From: Lumbricus rubellus
Lineage: Eukaryota > Annelida > Clitellata > Crassiclitellata > Lumbricidae
Assembly: GCA_945859605.1 (NCBI GenBank)
Contig: OX243814.1
Span: 40,699,769-40,763,768, forward strand
DNA length: 64,000 bases
Direction: 5' to 3'
This document shows, one piece after another, positions 10,941-21,251 of this stretch. Below the pieces are notes generated by a model. The model searched no databases and had not been told where the DNA came from. It saw only the letters and a program-made list of their open reading frames with translations. Made by a program: the position numbers and the translations under genes. Position 1 is the stretch's first letter. Each line of letters opens with the position of its first letter.

Positions 10941-12170
10941 AATGAAGTACCAATACTTCAGCAATACCAATACCAATACACCGGCCGCAGACGTCGCATC
11001 AATGGTTCACATCCCTATTTTTTCACCTAATGTTAGTAATGCGACTGTTGCGAATGCCTTGACACAAAGACTATAATATGCTTAAAGATGTCGACTCTCC
11101 ATCAGCACCCAGACTATGATTACGGGACACTAGGCCTATTCATAGTACCTTGCTTAATGTCTTGTCAAAAGTTTGGAATTGCTTCTTGTGCTCTTCGACA
11201 TCCTCCAAAGGCCATGGTAATAATGGTTGCGAAGTCTGATAATAAGCTTTATTCCACGCTCAGCTGTGTTCTTTATAACTTTTACAGCATGAAACAATGT
11301 CTCATCAGAGATGTATGTTTGGTCCATGGATGGCCATTGATTGGATGGCTTAACTAGCCAGTCATTGCTGATATCCAGCAGTCAGAACACAGTGTGTGAT
11401 TCTGGGTCAGTTAAGTTCGTTAAGGTTGTATACTCGCGAGCAACTTGTTTGAAGGCACGACCTATCGAAACTTGCAGATGGTCTCAGGCATGCAGTGGTG
11501 TTGCTAACAATCGAGTCGTTAATTCTTGCTATCGTGGGATTTTTGCTCAAAAGTACAATTGGAACAATTTCTTCTGTGAGGTACCACCAGTGTGAGAATG
11601 GTGGAAAATAAATAGGTGGGTTGGCCTGTGATCCACTTGGAATTGGTGTGTGAAAAACATACTTTACTATGGGTTTGTAGGAAAGACTGGAGGGTTGAAA
11701 CCCCCCAACCACCCTGGGGATTCTTGCTCTGGGTACCATCCGTGGTTGCCAAGTTAATCCACTTCAGTATTGGCAACTGCCATTATCAACTTCACTAAAA
11801 TCAATCATGTCATGGACAAGGCGGAGGGGATCATCTTGCTGGAGCATCAGCAAACGAAGCAGCTGAGCATGGACTGAAGCTTAGGCTATATCAGACTTCG
11901 CAAAAATTATTACGACCAATCCTGAACAAAGATCCTCCATGGCCTTTGCATGGTGTCAAACAGCACATGAAGCAATTCTAAACTTGACAAAAAGACATCA
12001 AGCAAGACACTACGAATAAATCTGGGTGCTGTTGGAGAATCGAAATCTTTAAGCATATTATAGTCTTTGTGTCAAGGCATCCACAACAGTCGCATTACTA
12101 ACATTACGTGAAAAAAGGGATGTGAACCATTGATGCGACGCCTGCGTCCGGTGCGTATTGGTACTTCATT

Positions 12171-12348
12171 GGGGACCGTCCATAAATGACGTCACACACC
12201 TCGGGGAGAGGCCGAGTCACACATCTGTGACTCTTTGTGACAGTTCCTTACTAGATGTCGTATGGATTTTGTGTCAACGCGTGACAATTAAGGATGAGTG
12301 GGGTCAAAAATCGTCCTAAATTGCGTGGCGTCATTCATGGACGGCCCC
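12171..12348. repeat. Internal MITE-like palindrome in right arm
   Basis: This is the inverse-oriented counterpart of 10,763-10,940, beginning GGGGACCGTCCATAAATGAC and ending ATTCATGGACGGCCCC. It lies at the mirror position within the arm, so it was part of the arm when the inverted duplication formed. Confidence 0.7.
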
Positions 12349-12907
12349 TTATATAGCTCAGATAGTATATTTCAACTTGTTTTATTGCTGATTAGTCAAG
12401 AGTAATGAAAATTATATTAATTTGATGTCTAATAGTGCAACTACAAGTCCTATCTGCTTTGCTATCAGTTGTTCGTATTGAAAATACAGTGCGATTTCGA
12501 CCAAAATCGGTCCCTAAGTTCAGGGGCCATGAGGGACCTCAGGATGACATTTTAAAAATCTGTAAAAAATATCTGTAGGCCACACATGAACAAAATCATG
12601 GGAAAAACTTCACTTTGGGTGTTTTCTTAAACTTTTTGTTATTCTGGACAACCCTAATGCCTATCATAATCTTTCATTATATAATTAGCAGATCTGACGT
12701 CTGTTTGGCATTTAGATGTTCAGTTTGGAAGCAATGCATTTAGGCTAATAGAAACCGGTTTTACTACCCCTTGTGAGTGAATATTGTGTGTGCGTATATG
12801 GCTTGGATTGCGTAAATCCAGTAGCCTGTAATGTCTTTTTGAAAGTATAAAATCAGTAAATATATAAAAACAAGTACTTTTTGAAAGCTGTTTCATAAAA
12901 TGGTGAG

Positions 12908-13074
12908 CATGGGCGGAGTTTGGTTTTCGTTCTTGGGGGAGCTAACCCCAAGTCTGGGCCTTATTGGGAGGGCTAACCCAGAAAAACAATACCATTTTCA
13001 TGGCAAAAATATGAATTTGGGCCTTCTTGGAGGGGCTTAGCCCCCCCCCTAGCCCCTGATAAACTCCACCCATG
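12908..13074. mobile_element. Short MITE with CATGGGCGGAGTTT ends
   Basis: CATGGGCGGAGTTT at the left is matched by AAACTCCACCCATG at the right, across 167 bp. The interior has further imperfect symmetry around GGGCTAACCC and GGGGCTTAGCCCC words. It has no coding capacity, and I do not see a clear target duplication. Confidence 0.55.
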
Positions 13075-13354
13075 ATGTTGAGGATCAGCTTATAAGTGTG
13101 CTAATTGGTAAGTAGTTGAAGGGGTAACAGTTCCATATCATATCAGCCCAGTAATGAGTAGCAGTTCTATATCACCACTATAAATAACTACAGGTGACAG
13201 CGTATTTTTACCTGTTGACCTCTGATGACGTCATATTATCTAACTAATATTCATAGCGATGACGGCGAACTGGCCAATGGCAAGCCTCCAAATTGTCACG
13301 TTACCTGTCGATCAATTACTTGTCCGTGTGTTTGTATGTGTGTCCGTCTGTATG

Positions 13355-13870
13355 TCTGTATCATCATCATCATCATCCTTAGGCTCAATGCCCGTAGGAG
13401 TCCGACGCCACTCTCTGTCTGAGTCTGTCTCGCGTCATGCATGCTGCCCAGCTTCAACCGGTCCGGTCAGCAGGTCCGCTCCATACCATTAACATCTTGG
13501 AGCACCTAGACCACCTTGTCTGATTGAAGAGAGTATTGGGAGAGAGGCATGAAGGACAACCTGGGTCAATGCCCGTAGGTGTCACACGCTCTCCCCCAAC
13601 TCTCTCCACCGGTCTGTCCTGACCGGCCTGTGCAGTGTGCATGTCTGCCCCACATCATGACACCTTGAAGCATCTGGGCCGCTATGTCACTTGTGTCGTG
13701 GTTTTTGCAGATTTAAATCGTCTTGGTCTTTTAATGCCATCGTATCGCCACCCGTCTGGCAAACCTTCCTCCTTTGTCCGGACTTAGGACCGGCACAGGG
13801 ACGTTGTTGGTTCCTGTGGCGGAGGATGGATGCAGTTTAACGTCGTGCCCAGGACAGGACAGGACATGTC
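13355..13870 (+). repeat. Dispersed ~0.5 kb repeat, copy 1
   Basis: This aligns along its whole length with 52,330-52,830 in the same orientation, from CTCAATGCCCGTA-type words through GGATGCAGTTTAACGTCGTG. The left edge starts in a TCA trinucleotide run, as SINE or LINE tails often do. I cannot assign it to a family. Its short open frames differ between the two copies, so it is not a gene. Confidence 0.75.
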
Positions 13871-13874
13871 TGTA

Positions 13875-14676
13875 TGTGTGGTTCTAAGTAAGTAAGTATA
13901 TTCTTTAATGTACCAGCTGCAAAAACGCACTCTGGTTTACAAGCACAAAAAACATGACACAAAAAACAAGTACAGGACAAATATTGCAGCCATCAACGGC
14001 GCCAACTCATATAGCTCAAGCCTATTGATGGTAACGTCACGACGACAGAGTCATCCTTAGGCAAAAACGGCGCTCGAGAACCACAAGTCACCATCGTCGA
14101 ACTCCTACGCGTTGGCTACACAGAGAGTTCAGCCGACAGTTTCTCGTACCGATTCTCGAAGATGGTAGTTTATCAGTATTTTCAGTGTCTACAGAGCCGA
14201 GAAGCATAGCCTAAGTGCGAAGAGCAGCGGGTCGGTAATTCTAATTTATATTCATAGCGCTGACAGCGCACGGGCCAATGGCAAGCGAGCATTCACCGCT
14301 GACGGTGCTATTCTAATTAGACCTCAAAGGAGGACCCATGTTGCGCAATATAAACGAAGGCAACCGCATTGGGAGACTCCACGTTGTGCGTATTAGTTGT
14401 GCATATATGTGTACGGATATCAAATAAACATAGGCCTACCGTACCTAAAAAGTGTCATCAACCCAGTCAATCACATGCTTCCACACTTAGCGTAATCAAT
14501 TCGACGGCAGCTCATAATTATTAATTGCTGACAATCAATGGCAAACTCGCTTCAACATTAAATTCAACATGCAAAGCGCGAATAGGAGATGCATTTAAAT
14601 CATTCATTCCTTACACGCTAACGCTATGTGCCACACACTTTAAAATTTGGAGCACACGAATTTTATTGCAACAAGC
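13875..14676. other. Stretch with no supportable gene
   Basis: No domain-bearing frame or clear repeat end is seen. The words CATAGCG(A/C)TGACGGCG and GGCCAATGGCAAGC occur at 13,254 and again at about 14,254, so part of it is another dispersed repeat. Confidence 0.35.
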
Positions 14677-15285
14677 AGAGGCGGATCCAGGATTTCTGGT
14701 TAGGGGGGCGTAAATACTACCAATCCAATCCCGTATATATATATATACATATATAGCCTATATAGGCTATTATATGAAATTAGATCACTCAAACCTATAA
14801 TGATCCTTTTTATAGAAAATGTTATGGAACTTTAAAAAAATATATAGTTTCTCATATAAAACCACTGGTCCCCACTGAAGGTTAAAAGTGAAACGATTAT
14901 AAATCAGTTATCGGTTTTGATCATGCAACCCTTAATCCAAAAATGAAATAATTAAGTGTCACATGCCAGTGGATTAAGCAGTGTCATTCTCATTGGATGC
15001 TTTCTGGCGTAGGCATTGATAATGTCATAAATGTTTAACTTGATGTCCTTGTCACAATGTGGATGCGCCTCATCCATGGACCGCACGCCACTGAGCGTTA
15101 AGAGAATGATTATATGAGTATAAGCCAGTGCTTAAAGCGTAAAAAAAGAAGTGCCAGGACGCTGTATTGTAGGCCTAATTGGCCGTCAGTGGCGGCGCGG
15201 AAGGCGCGAAGTTGCGAGTGCCGAAGGCACAAAGCCAGTCCCGACTAGGGGGGTATGGAGGGAGCGTCGTAAGCTCCCGAGTGGG

Positions 15286-15577
15286 GTCTGGGGCGGAGCC
15301 CCAGCGACCAGCGCATTTTTGGCTGTGTCGACCTCAAATGGAGCCATTTTTAGGCTCTTGTTTGCCAGCAATTTGTGAACGATAAAGTCGCGAAAACTTC
15401 AAGAATAAGTCGTTTTTCAGTGTTGCAAGCTACCAGGATAACAATAAAAATCAAAATGTTATTGTAAAAGAGAAAGGTTTTGTCTTTACCGGAAGCTGCC
15501 CCAGCGGGGTCTGGGGGCGAAGCCCCAGCGACCAGCGCATTTTTGGCTGTGTCGACCTCAAATGGAGCCATTTTTAG
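15286..15577 (+). repeat. Direct repeat pair (about 72 bp, 220 bp apart)
   Basis: The words GGGGTCTGGGGCGGAGCCCC, AGCGACCAGCGCATTTTTGG and CTGTGTCGACCTCAAATGGA occur at 15,286-15,357 and again at 15,506-15,577 with few differences. Frames reading through are not conserved between copies. It is a local duplication inside repeat debris. Confidence 0.8.
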
Positions 15578-15707
15578 GCAGTCATGGCCGGTCGTCCGTA
15601 ACTGCATGGACGCCTGGCAGTGCTGGCCAAATAAGTCATAGGACGGTGTCCTGCCTCGAAAATAAGTGCCGGGACGCCGTCCATGCCCGTCCTGCCACAC
15701 TTTAAGC

Positions 15708-15852
15708 CAGTGGTGTAGTCCTAAAAATGAAGTGGGGGAACGCTCTTTATAATAATATTATTATTAGTAGTAGTAGTATTAATATTCCATTATCCCTGGG
15801 AAAAGTGGTGGAACGGCGTTCCCCCGCGTTCCCCGCCCCCACTACACCACTG
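15708..15852. mobile_element. 145-bp hAT-type MITE
   Basis: The ends CAGTGGTGTAGT and ACTACACCACTG are perfect inverses. The flanks CTTTAAGC and CTTTAGGC match at seven of eight positions, an 8-bp target duplication that has decayed slightly. CAGTG ends with 8-bp duplications are typical of hAT elements. Confidence 0.8.
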
Positions 15853-16663
15853 CTTTAGGCCCAGGAGTAGGCCTAGTTCTATATCCTTGATTTGCTTTTG
15901 TCCATAGCCTAATATCGGCAGCTGAACGCTTTCGGCGGCTATAATCAGCACGACGAATTTCAAAATTATAATGATAATCATAGGCCATCTATTGAGATTT
16001 AGGCCTAAGATAGGCTTATGTCTTACCAACGGCAGTAAGTTGGCTTATTCGCGAATGATAAAACTGCTTGTTTAAGCCGTTTTGACGGCGGGCCACTCGA
16101 CATATTTTTTAATTGACCAATTTCTATTTACGTAAATTTTTTCTGTACATGAACTTTGTGAATGACGTCACGGCAAAAGTCATTGGTCACGTGGGTAACG
16201 TCTGCTAGCAACTCAGGTAAGTAGGTAAGAGAGCTCCGGTAAGAGAGCTCTATTCTGCCGGTCCAGCTACTTCAAACATCCTATTCCCAAATTGCAATTA
16301 CACTAGTTTTAGGTCAGTTCTTCAGGTTTAGGAGGGGGCGTACGCCGGCTCCGCCCCCCTCTGAATCCGCGCCTGACAAGTGTATTTAATTATTTTTCGG
16401 TTTTGTTACCCAACGACTGAAGAGACCGTCTAAAAATTTTACCAACGAAGGTGTTGTCAGTGGCTTAGCTGTCCCCCAAGATGTCTCACCAAAATGAACT
16501 TTTCCTCGCTCCGACGCTCCCCACCAGCGAGTAAAAGTAAGACTGGGTCGCATTAGATACTTGTCCTAAATCTAGCCGATTCCGATTTTCATCTAATTTG
16601 GTAAATAACTATATTTCTGAAAGTGGAACACAAAAACATATTGGTCGATATTAAGGATCTGAT

Positions 16664-16902
16664 AGTAGTATAGGGTTAACAAGCTGAGGGTCTTTTATTA
16701 TTTCCTGAGGGGGGGGGGTGCTCGGTAGTACAGTGGTTAGCGCGCTGGACTGTCAACCAAGAGGTCTTTTAATATTTCCTGATTCCTCCTCTTCTCATCT
16801 AGCGCCTTTTATTTTTACTGATTCCTCCTCACATCTCTCATCCAGCTCCTTTTATTATTTCGATCAGCAGGGAAATCAAGGTCGTAAGAATATTGCCGAA
16901 AA
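16664..16902 (+). repeat. Polinton left terminal inverted repeat
   Basis: About 239 bp match the inverse complement of the right end with a few indels in homopolymers (a longer G run here) and scattered substitutions. It contains GGATTTAG-free AT-rich words such as GGTCTTTTATTATTTCCTGA, repeated three times with variation. The inner edge includes the inverse complement of the last codons of the second fibre gene. Confidence 0.9.
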
Positions 16903-17507
16903 AATCTGATCCTACGCGGTGCAATTTGTTGAAAAATCGTCCTTCACCTCTGAATCTGTCCCCAAACTTTCGGTTATGTCCCCAAACTTCCGGTTATGTC
17001 CCCGCAGATCAATGTTTGTCCCGAGATAGACAACTTTACAGGACAAGAAGACGAATATTAAACTTTTTTTTCTAACTTTTTTTCTAACTTTTTTTTTCTA
17101 ACTTTTTTTCTAACTTTTTTTTTCTAACTTTTTTTCTAACTTTTTTTTCTAACTTTTTCTAACTTTTTTTCTAACTTTTTTCTAACTTTTTTCTAACTTT
17201 TTTTTTTTTTAACTTTTTTTTTTAAAACTTTTTTAAAACTTTTTTTTAAAAAACTTTTTTTTAAACTTTTTTTTAAAAAAAATTTTTCAACTTTTTTTTA
17301 AAACCTTTTTTTTTAGTCATTAAATTTGGTCCAAAAATTTCCGGTTCGGAAGCACAAAAAACCCCAAGTTTTCCCCGAAAAACCCAAGTTTTCACAAGTT
17401 CGCAGAAAGAACCCAAGATCTTTTTGTGCTGAAAAAACTCAAGAAAAAACCCAAGTTCTAGCAGACTAGAGAAAGGCTTCTAAAATTAAACCATAAATCA
17501 GTTAAAT
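16903..17507. other. Non-coding leader of Polinton, T-rich array
   Basis: No gene is seen between the left terminal repeat and the integrase. About 16,960-17,010 holds two units of a word like CTTCCGGTTATGTCCCCAAA. From about 17,056 to 17,320 there is a degenerate array of CTTTTTTTCTAA-like units (10-13 bp period). The array shades into poly-T and poly-A runs. Polymerase-slippage expansion is the simplest explanation. Confidence 0.7.
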
Positions 17508-18425
17508 TCACAATGATATCAAATCCTTATTGTCAATCCATGAATTAAAGGTCTCATCGTAGCCTAACCATTTAACCAAAGACCGATTTCCACGTTTTCT
17601 TATAATCTTTTCTATTTTAAATGTATCTTGCGTTGTCGATTGTAACTCAGCTTCATAAAATGTCCCTTTTATTTCTTCTCCGTGATAGTCAGATATTTTA
17701 TAGGTTATAGGGTCTGTGTATTGAATTTGTGTTATTGTAAAAACTTCCTGTGTCCAATTCTGCGTGTAGCCTTTCTCAAATGTCTTTTTCTTTTTAGAAA
17801 TTCTTACTTTATCTCCTACTGAAAATTTAGGTTTAACAGTTTCAGGTACAGCATCACCATACAGATTCATCCACACAACCCATTCGTTTGCTTTGATACT
17901 CGCTTTAACAGGACTCATTTTAATGGAAGAATGTCTTGTGTTGTTGTATAAACTAACCATATTATCTAAAACATCGATATATCTCTGAGTTGAATTTGCT
18001 GTAAAATATTTAAACATTTTTTCTTTCACTGTTCTATTAAATCTTTCCACGATGCAAGATTTCTCTTCGTTCTCAGTCGAATACAACTCCATACCTAATG
18101 ATTTTACCTGTTTATTATAGAATTCAGATCCCTTATCAATCCAGTCCTTATCCGGTTTACGTCCACTACTTGTAAATATTTTAACGAAAGCATCTGCCTC
18201 AGATTTCCCAGTTTTATCTTTTATCGGAATAATCCATCCATATTTTGAAAAATATCGATCACGCTTAACAAATATTTCACACCAGAATTAAATTTAGCAA
18301 AAGCTTGCATATCAATCAAGTCAGCCGCCCAAATTCTGTCCACTCCCTGAACATAAACAACTCGCTTCCTAAACTTCCTGACTATAGGTTTATGTAATTC
18401 GTCAGCAAGCTGGTCTGTCCATCTC
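17508..18425 (-). pseudogene. Polinton retroviral-type integrase, frameshifted and N-terminally reduced
   Basis: The integrase inserts the element by DDE chemistry. On the minus strand the order is an LHKPI motif, then WAADLID (first catalytic Asp), WIDKGSEFYN (second Asp), ERFNRTVKEK (catalytic Glu), a basic linker, and a C-terminal chromodomain-like module (VKWLGYDETFNSWI). The core is split by one missing base in a T run on the coding strand (plus-strand A run near 18,247-18,251). Downstream of the break the frame is open to the stop at 17,508. The HHCC-type N-terminal region expected before LHKP is absent: the frame runs straight into the 3' end of the neighbouring phospholipase gene near 18,425. 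That suggests a deletion. The homopolymer break could be a sequencing error. Confidence 0.85.
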
Positions 18426-18962
18426 AGAGCTTTTTTTCAATCCCATTCCAAAATGGGTCTTCGTCGATAATATTGGTTTAACTATAGATCGTTCAACTCG
18501 TTCGCGGAACGAAGGATTAGGTATATTATTTAATTCATCTATCATAGCTCTGTCAGCGACGTTTCTCCCTGCTGTATCAGTATGTTTAGCATAGGCTAGG
18601 TCATGACGATAGGCTGCTGCATCAACTCTGTCTACTGGTTTACTCCAATCTTTTGGTGTTCCATCACTATTCAATCGCAAATCCAATCTAGTTCCTGGAC
18701 CCGTGAAAGAATGTCCTGGAAGATTCAATTCCCCAGGGTACTTTGCCCATGGAAGTTTAATATTAGAAGTAGCAGAATTCAGAGCTGAGACTAAATCACC
18801 TCCTTGTACAGTAGTAGACATTTTAGTAAACTGAGTTTTTCTAGCGCCACATTCAACGCACACACTTCTAAGCATAGGTCTGCCATTTTTACTAACGACT
18901 CGTTGAATATCTCTACACTCAGTTTGTCGCTTACATTTTACGCAATACGAGCTGTGCTCCAT
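18402..18962 (-). CDS. Zinc-ribbon + parvovirus-like phospholipase A2 virion protein
   Basis: This 186-residue protein has an N-terminal zinc ribbon (C7, C10, C35, C38; CVKC...CVEC). It is followed by a phospholipase A2 domain of the type found in parvovirus capsids and adintoviruses. The calcium-loop GPG is at 88-90 and the catalytic pair YRHDLAY has H120 and D121. In the family this activity breaches endosomal membranes during entry. That role is known for parvoviruses and inferred here. The last residues after FGMGLKK (about 171-177) look foreign and overlap the integrase remnant, so the 3' end may be a deletion junction. It is divergently transcribed from the ATPase gene across only 20 bp. 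Confidence 0.9.
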   Translation of the reverse strand: MEHSSYCVKCKRQTECRDIQRVVSKNGRPMLRSVCVECGARKTQFTKMSTTVQGGDLVSALNSATSNIKLPWAKYPGELNLPGHSFTGPGTRLDLRLNSDGTPKDWSKPVDRVDAAAYRHDLAYAKHTDTAGRNVADRAMIDELNNIPNPSFRERVERSIVKPILSTKTHFGMGLKKSSEMDRPAC

Positions 18963-18982
18963 TTTAATATAATATAATTAAA
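18963..18982. promoter_or_regulatory. 20-bp bidirectional promoter region
   Basis: The start codons of the divergent phospholipase and ATPase genes are only 20 bp apart. The interval is pure A+T (TTTAATATAATATAATTAAA). Together with the two start codons it forms a near-palindrome with 10-bp arms (CCATTTTAAT ... ATTAAAATGG). Both directions therefore read AATTAAAATG or ATATTAAAATG at the start codon, similar to the A/T-rich words before the other Polinton genes. A shared late-type promoter is inferred. Confidence 0.6.
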
Positions 18983-19759
18983 ATGGAAGTCCAAGACCTA
19001 TCGTGGAATGAAGAATCCTCTAAACGCTTTAACAGTCCTCTCTTACCAAGAAGCATCAGAGGTTTGATCGTAGGTAAGTCTCAATGCGGCAAGACAACTT
19101 TACTACTTAATTTGTTACTGAGACCTGGTTGGTTAGACTATGATAACCTATATATATTTGGGAAAAGTCTTTTTCAATCAGAATATAAGATACTTAAGAA
19201 AGCATTCGAAGAGAAATTACCAAAGGAAGCAATTATAAGACTTTTTGATAATCGAGATGAGATAATGAAATTAAATGTATCTCCATCGTCCGTTGTCGAG
19301 GAGATGTCTAAAAACATGGCAAAAAAATCGGATATAGAATGCAAGTTCTTTGAAACCTCTGAAGATGTTCCAGATCCACGAGACTTAAGTCGAGATAAGA
19401 AGAATCTCATGATTTTTGATGATTTACAGTTAGAGCGACAAAATAAATGCGAATCGTATTATATAAGAGGTAGGCATAGTAATGTAGACTGCTTTTACCT
19501 AGCACAAAATTATTTCAAACTGCCTAGACAAACTATAAGAGAGAATGCCAACTTTATATGTCTATTCCCTCAAGACCTCAAAAATATTAATCATATCTAC
19601 AGCGATCATATAGGCGTAGATGATATGACTATTGAAGAATTTCGAAAACTATGCAAAACTGCGTGGGATGAAACGCATGGTTTTGTGGTTATAGACCTTA
19701 CTAGTAAAACAAATAAGGGTAAGTACAGATCTGGATTAGATACATTTTACATTAAATAA
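18983..19759 (+). CDS. FtsK/HerA-type genome-packaging ATPase (A32-like)
   Basis: This 258-residue P-loop ATPase pumps DNA into the preformed capsid in Polintons, adintoviruses and related double jelly-roll viruses. Walker A is GKSQCGKT at 31-38. Walker B is LMIFDDLQ at about 142-149. An arginine-bearing GRHSN at 163-167 and a glutamine at about 175 (LAQNYF) follow, as expected for the A32-like clade. The frame is intact and its length is usual for the family. The start is fixed by the 20-bp divergent spacer. It is the first gene of the rightward cluster. Confidence 0.95.
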   Translation: MEVQDLSWNEESSKRFNSPLLPRSIRGLIVGKSQCGKTTLLLNLLLRPGWLDYDNLYIFGKSLFQSEYKILKKAFEEKLPKEAIIRLFDNRDEIMKLNVSPSSVVEEMSKNMAKKSDIECKFFETSEDVPDPRDLSRDKKNLMIFDDLQLERQNKCESYYIRGRHSNVDCFYLAQNYFKLPRQTIRENANFICLFPQDLKNINHIYSDHIGVDDMTIEEFRKLCKTAWDETHGFVVIDLTSKTNKGKYRSGLDTFYIK

Positions 19760-19825
19760 AAGCAATAAAAAAATGATAACAAAATTTAAGATTTTATATT
19801 CTAGGTTTAAAAATAGCTATCTAAA

Positions 19826-20599
19826 ATGGAAACCCTTCTTGACGAGATTTTATCTAATACTGAAACGATTGCACGCAACACAAAGGCTAAAGAATCCTTT
19901 TGCATTTTGTTGAGCGAAAGGAGCACACGAATTCGAACGAAATTTAATCCACTAATCGAACTGGACAAAAGTAAAAAATATGAAATGGCTCTTGTCAATC
20001 TTGAAACTTACAACAATTTTTCCAATATATACGAAACAAATAATAAATTCGTATATTCGTCAGATAACGGTGTAACGTGGGAAGATTTAGACATTCCAAC
20101 CGGTTGCTACGAAATCGAAGACTTGAACGATTACATGCAGAGAATTTTAAAGGAAAAAGGTCATGGTCAATGTATAAAGTTGCGACCAAATAACAATACG
20201 TTAAAGGCGGTTTTGGAAATTGATGAGAACTATAAAGTTGATTTTACTGTAGAAAATTCAATTAGCACCGTTCTAGGATTTCAGCGTCGTGTATACTCCG
20301 AAGGATATAACGAATCCGAGCACATAGTCGATATAAACAGCGTGAATAGTTTACGAATTACCAGTGATATAATAGGATCATCGTATGCTAACGGAACTAC
20401 AGAGAACATAATTAATTCTTTCTTTCCATCGGTCGGGCCTGGTTACAAGATAATCGAATCTCCTCATAATCTGGTTTATCTTCCAATAACGCTATACTCT
20501 ATTTCATCGATGGAAACAAAACTAATAGACCAAAATGGAAAACTAATTAATTTAAGAGGTGAGGAATTGTCGATACGATTTCATATAAGAGAGGTTTAA
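19826..20599 (+). CDS. Penton-like minor capsid protein
   Basis: This 257-residue protein lies directly after the packaging ATPase, in the usual place for the Polinton minor capsid (penton) gene. It shows the family-typical segment KKYEMALVNLETYNNFSNI near residues 50-70, followed by alternating beta-rich segments. These include a GCYEIEDLNDYMQ stretch and a C-terminal RGEELSIRFHIREV strand. In this family it folds as a single jelly roll and caps the fivefold vertices. The assignment rests on recalled sequence pattern and gene order, not on a catalytic motif. The frame is intact. Confidence 0.8.
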   Translation: METLLDEILSNTETIARNTKAKESFCILLSERSTRIRTKFNPLIELDKSKKYEMALVNLETYNNFSNIYETNNKFVYSSDNGVTWEDLDIPTGCYEIEDLNDYMQRILKEKGHGQCIKLRPNNNTLKAVLEIDENYKVDFTVENSISTVLGFQRRVYSEGYNESEHIVDINSVNSLRITSDIIGSSYANGTTENIINSFFPSVGPGYKIIESPHNLVYLPITLYSISSMETKLIDQNGKLINLRGEELSIRFHIREV

Positions 20600-20623
20600 T
20601 TTAAAGTTTATATTTAATATAAG

Positions 20624-21235
20624 ATGAGCGCTTACGCTAAGGTCAAAGTTAATATTTCTGAAGGGCAAAAAGAGAAGATTAAGCGAGCTGTTCAAGTAGG
20701 AACTGGAGTGAGTATAAGACTTTCTCATGGAGACATAACTGGTGAGCATGTATTAGCTCTAAACCAGAGGCAAATTAACAAGTTAACTAAAGCGTATCAG
20801 AATGGAACTGGAGTGACAATTAAAATGGGTAAAAAGCAATTAGAAGACAATGCGAGAGTCGAAGGCGGGTTTATTGGTGCTATTCTACCGTTCTTAGCAA
20901 CAGCCGGAAAGTTTCTACTGTCTAGTGTTCTCCCGAGTTTAGCCACAAGAGCCTTAACAGGATTGGGTTCTGCAGCTGGTTCCAAAATTGTCGATAAAAT
21001 TAGTGGATCTTCGATAAGTGGATCTGGCGTGCTGTACGTTAAGAAAGGAGGAATATGCTGTAAGATAGTGCCTGCTGGGGAAGGTCTTTTTCTATCTCCG
21101 TGGAAAAAGGGTAGTTCGATATCAGGTTCTGGTCTGTTTATGAAAAGAGGAACAGGATATGTCAGCGGTGAAGGTCTTATACTTGGTCCCAATTCACCAT
21201 TTAAAAATATTCCTATTCTTGGAATGTTACTTTAA
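20624..21235 (+). CDS. Polinton hydrophobic virion protein (adenovirus pVI/pX-like position)
   Basis: This 203-residue protein is conserved in Polintons and adintoviruses. The N-terminal half holds two related copies of a roughly 35-residue unit (GTGVSIRLSHGDI at 26-38 and GTGVTIKMGKKQL at 61-73). A Gly/Ala/Leu-rich amphipathic stretch follows (about 82-120, GGFIGAILPFLATAGKFLLS). Then come Gly-Ser repeats with SISGSGLF-like motifs. A membrane-active or capsid-lining role is usually inferred from this composition, and I infer the same. The frame is intact and the start follows TAATATAAG. Confidence 0.7.
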   Translation: MSAYAKVKVNISEGQKEKIKRAVQVGTGVSIRLSHGDITGEHVLALNQRQINKLTKAYQNGTGVTIKMGKKQLEDNARVEGGFIGAILPFLATAGKFLLSSVLPSLATRALTGLGSAAGSKIVDKISGSSISGSGVLYVKKGGICCKIVPAGEGLFLSPWKKGSSISGSGLFMKRGTGYVSGEGLILGPNSPFKNIPILGMLL

Positions 21236-21251
21236 ACAATCTCTTATATAA

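Larger units (their letters stand above)
10454..12656. mobile_element. 2.2 kb hAT-like foldback element, copy 1
   Basis: The ends are TAGGGTTGTCCAGAATAAC and its inverse complement. The inverted arms are about 640 bp long (10,454 to about 11,092, and about 12,015 to 12,656). ATGCCTAT flanks both sides (10,446-10,453 and 12,657-12,664), an 8-bp target duplication. TAGGG ends with an 8-bp duplication fit the hAT superfamily. The unique centre of about 0.9 kb has short open frames on both strands but nothing resembling a transposase, so it needs one supplied in trans. A nearly identical copy lies at 35,775-37,977. Confidence 0.85.
14678..16372. mobile_element. Possible long MITE with GCGGAT(C/T)CAG ends
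   Basis: The left edge CAGAGGCGGATCCAGG and the right edge CTGAATCCGCGCCTG are roughly inverse. Both are followed inward by a G-rich or C-rich stretch, and ACAAG lies next to both outer ends. The interior is a patchwork of other repeats. The boundary match is imperfect, so this is tentative. Confidence 0.35.

Noticed and set aside
11341..11776. Overlapping frames of 60-110 residues on both strands, identical at 36,662-37,097
   Set aside because: Identity reflects two copies of one transposon. The frames overlap on opposite strands and show no transposase motifs.
20797..21192. 131-residue minus-strand frame
   Set aside because: It is an antisense shadow of the Polinton hydrophobic virion gene, which fits its family and neighbours.
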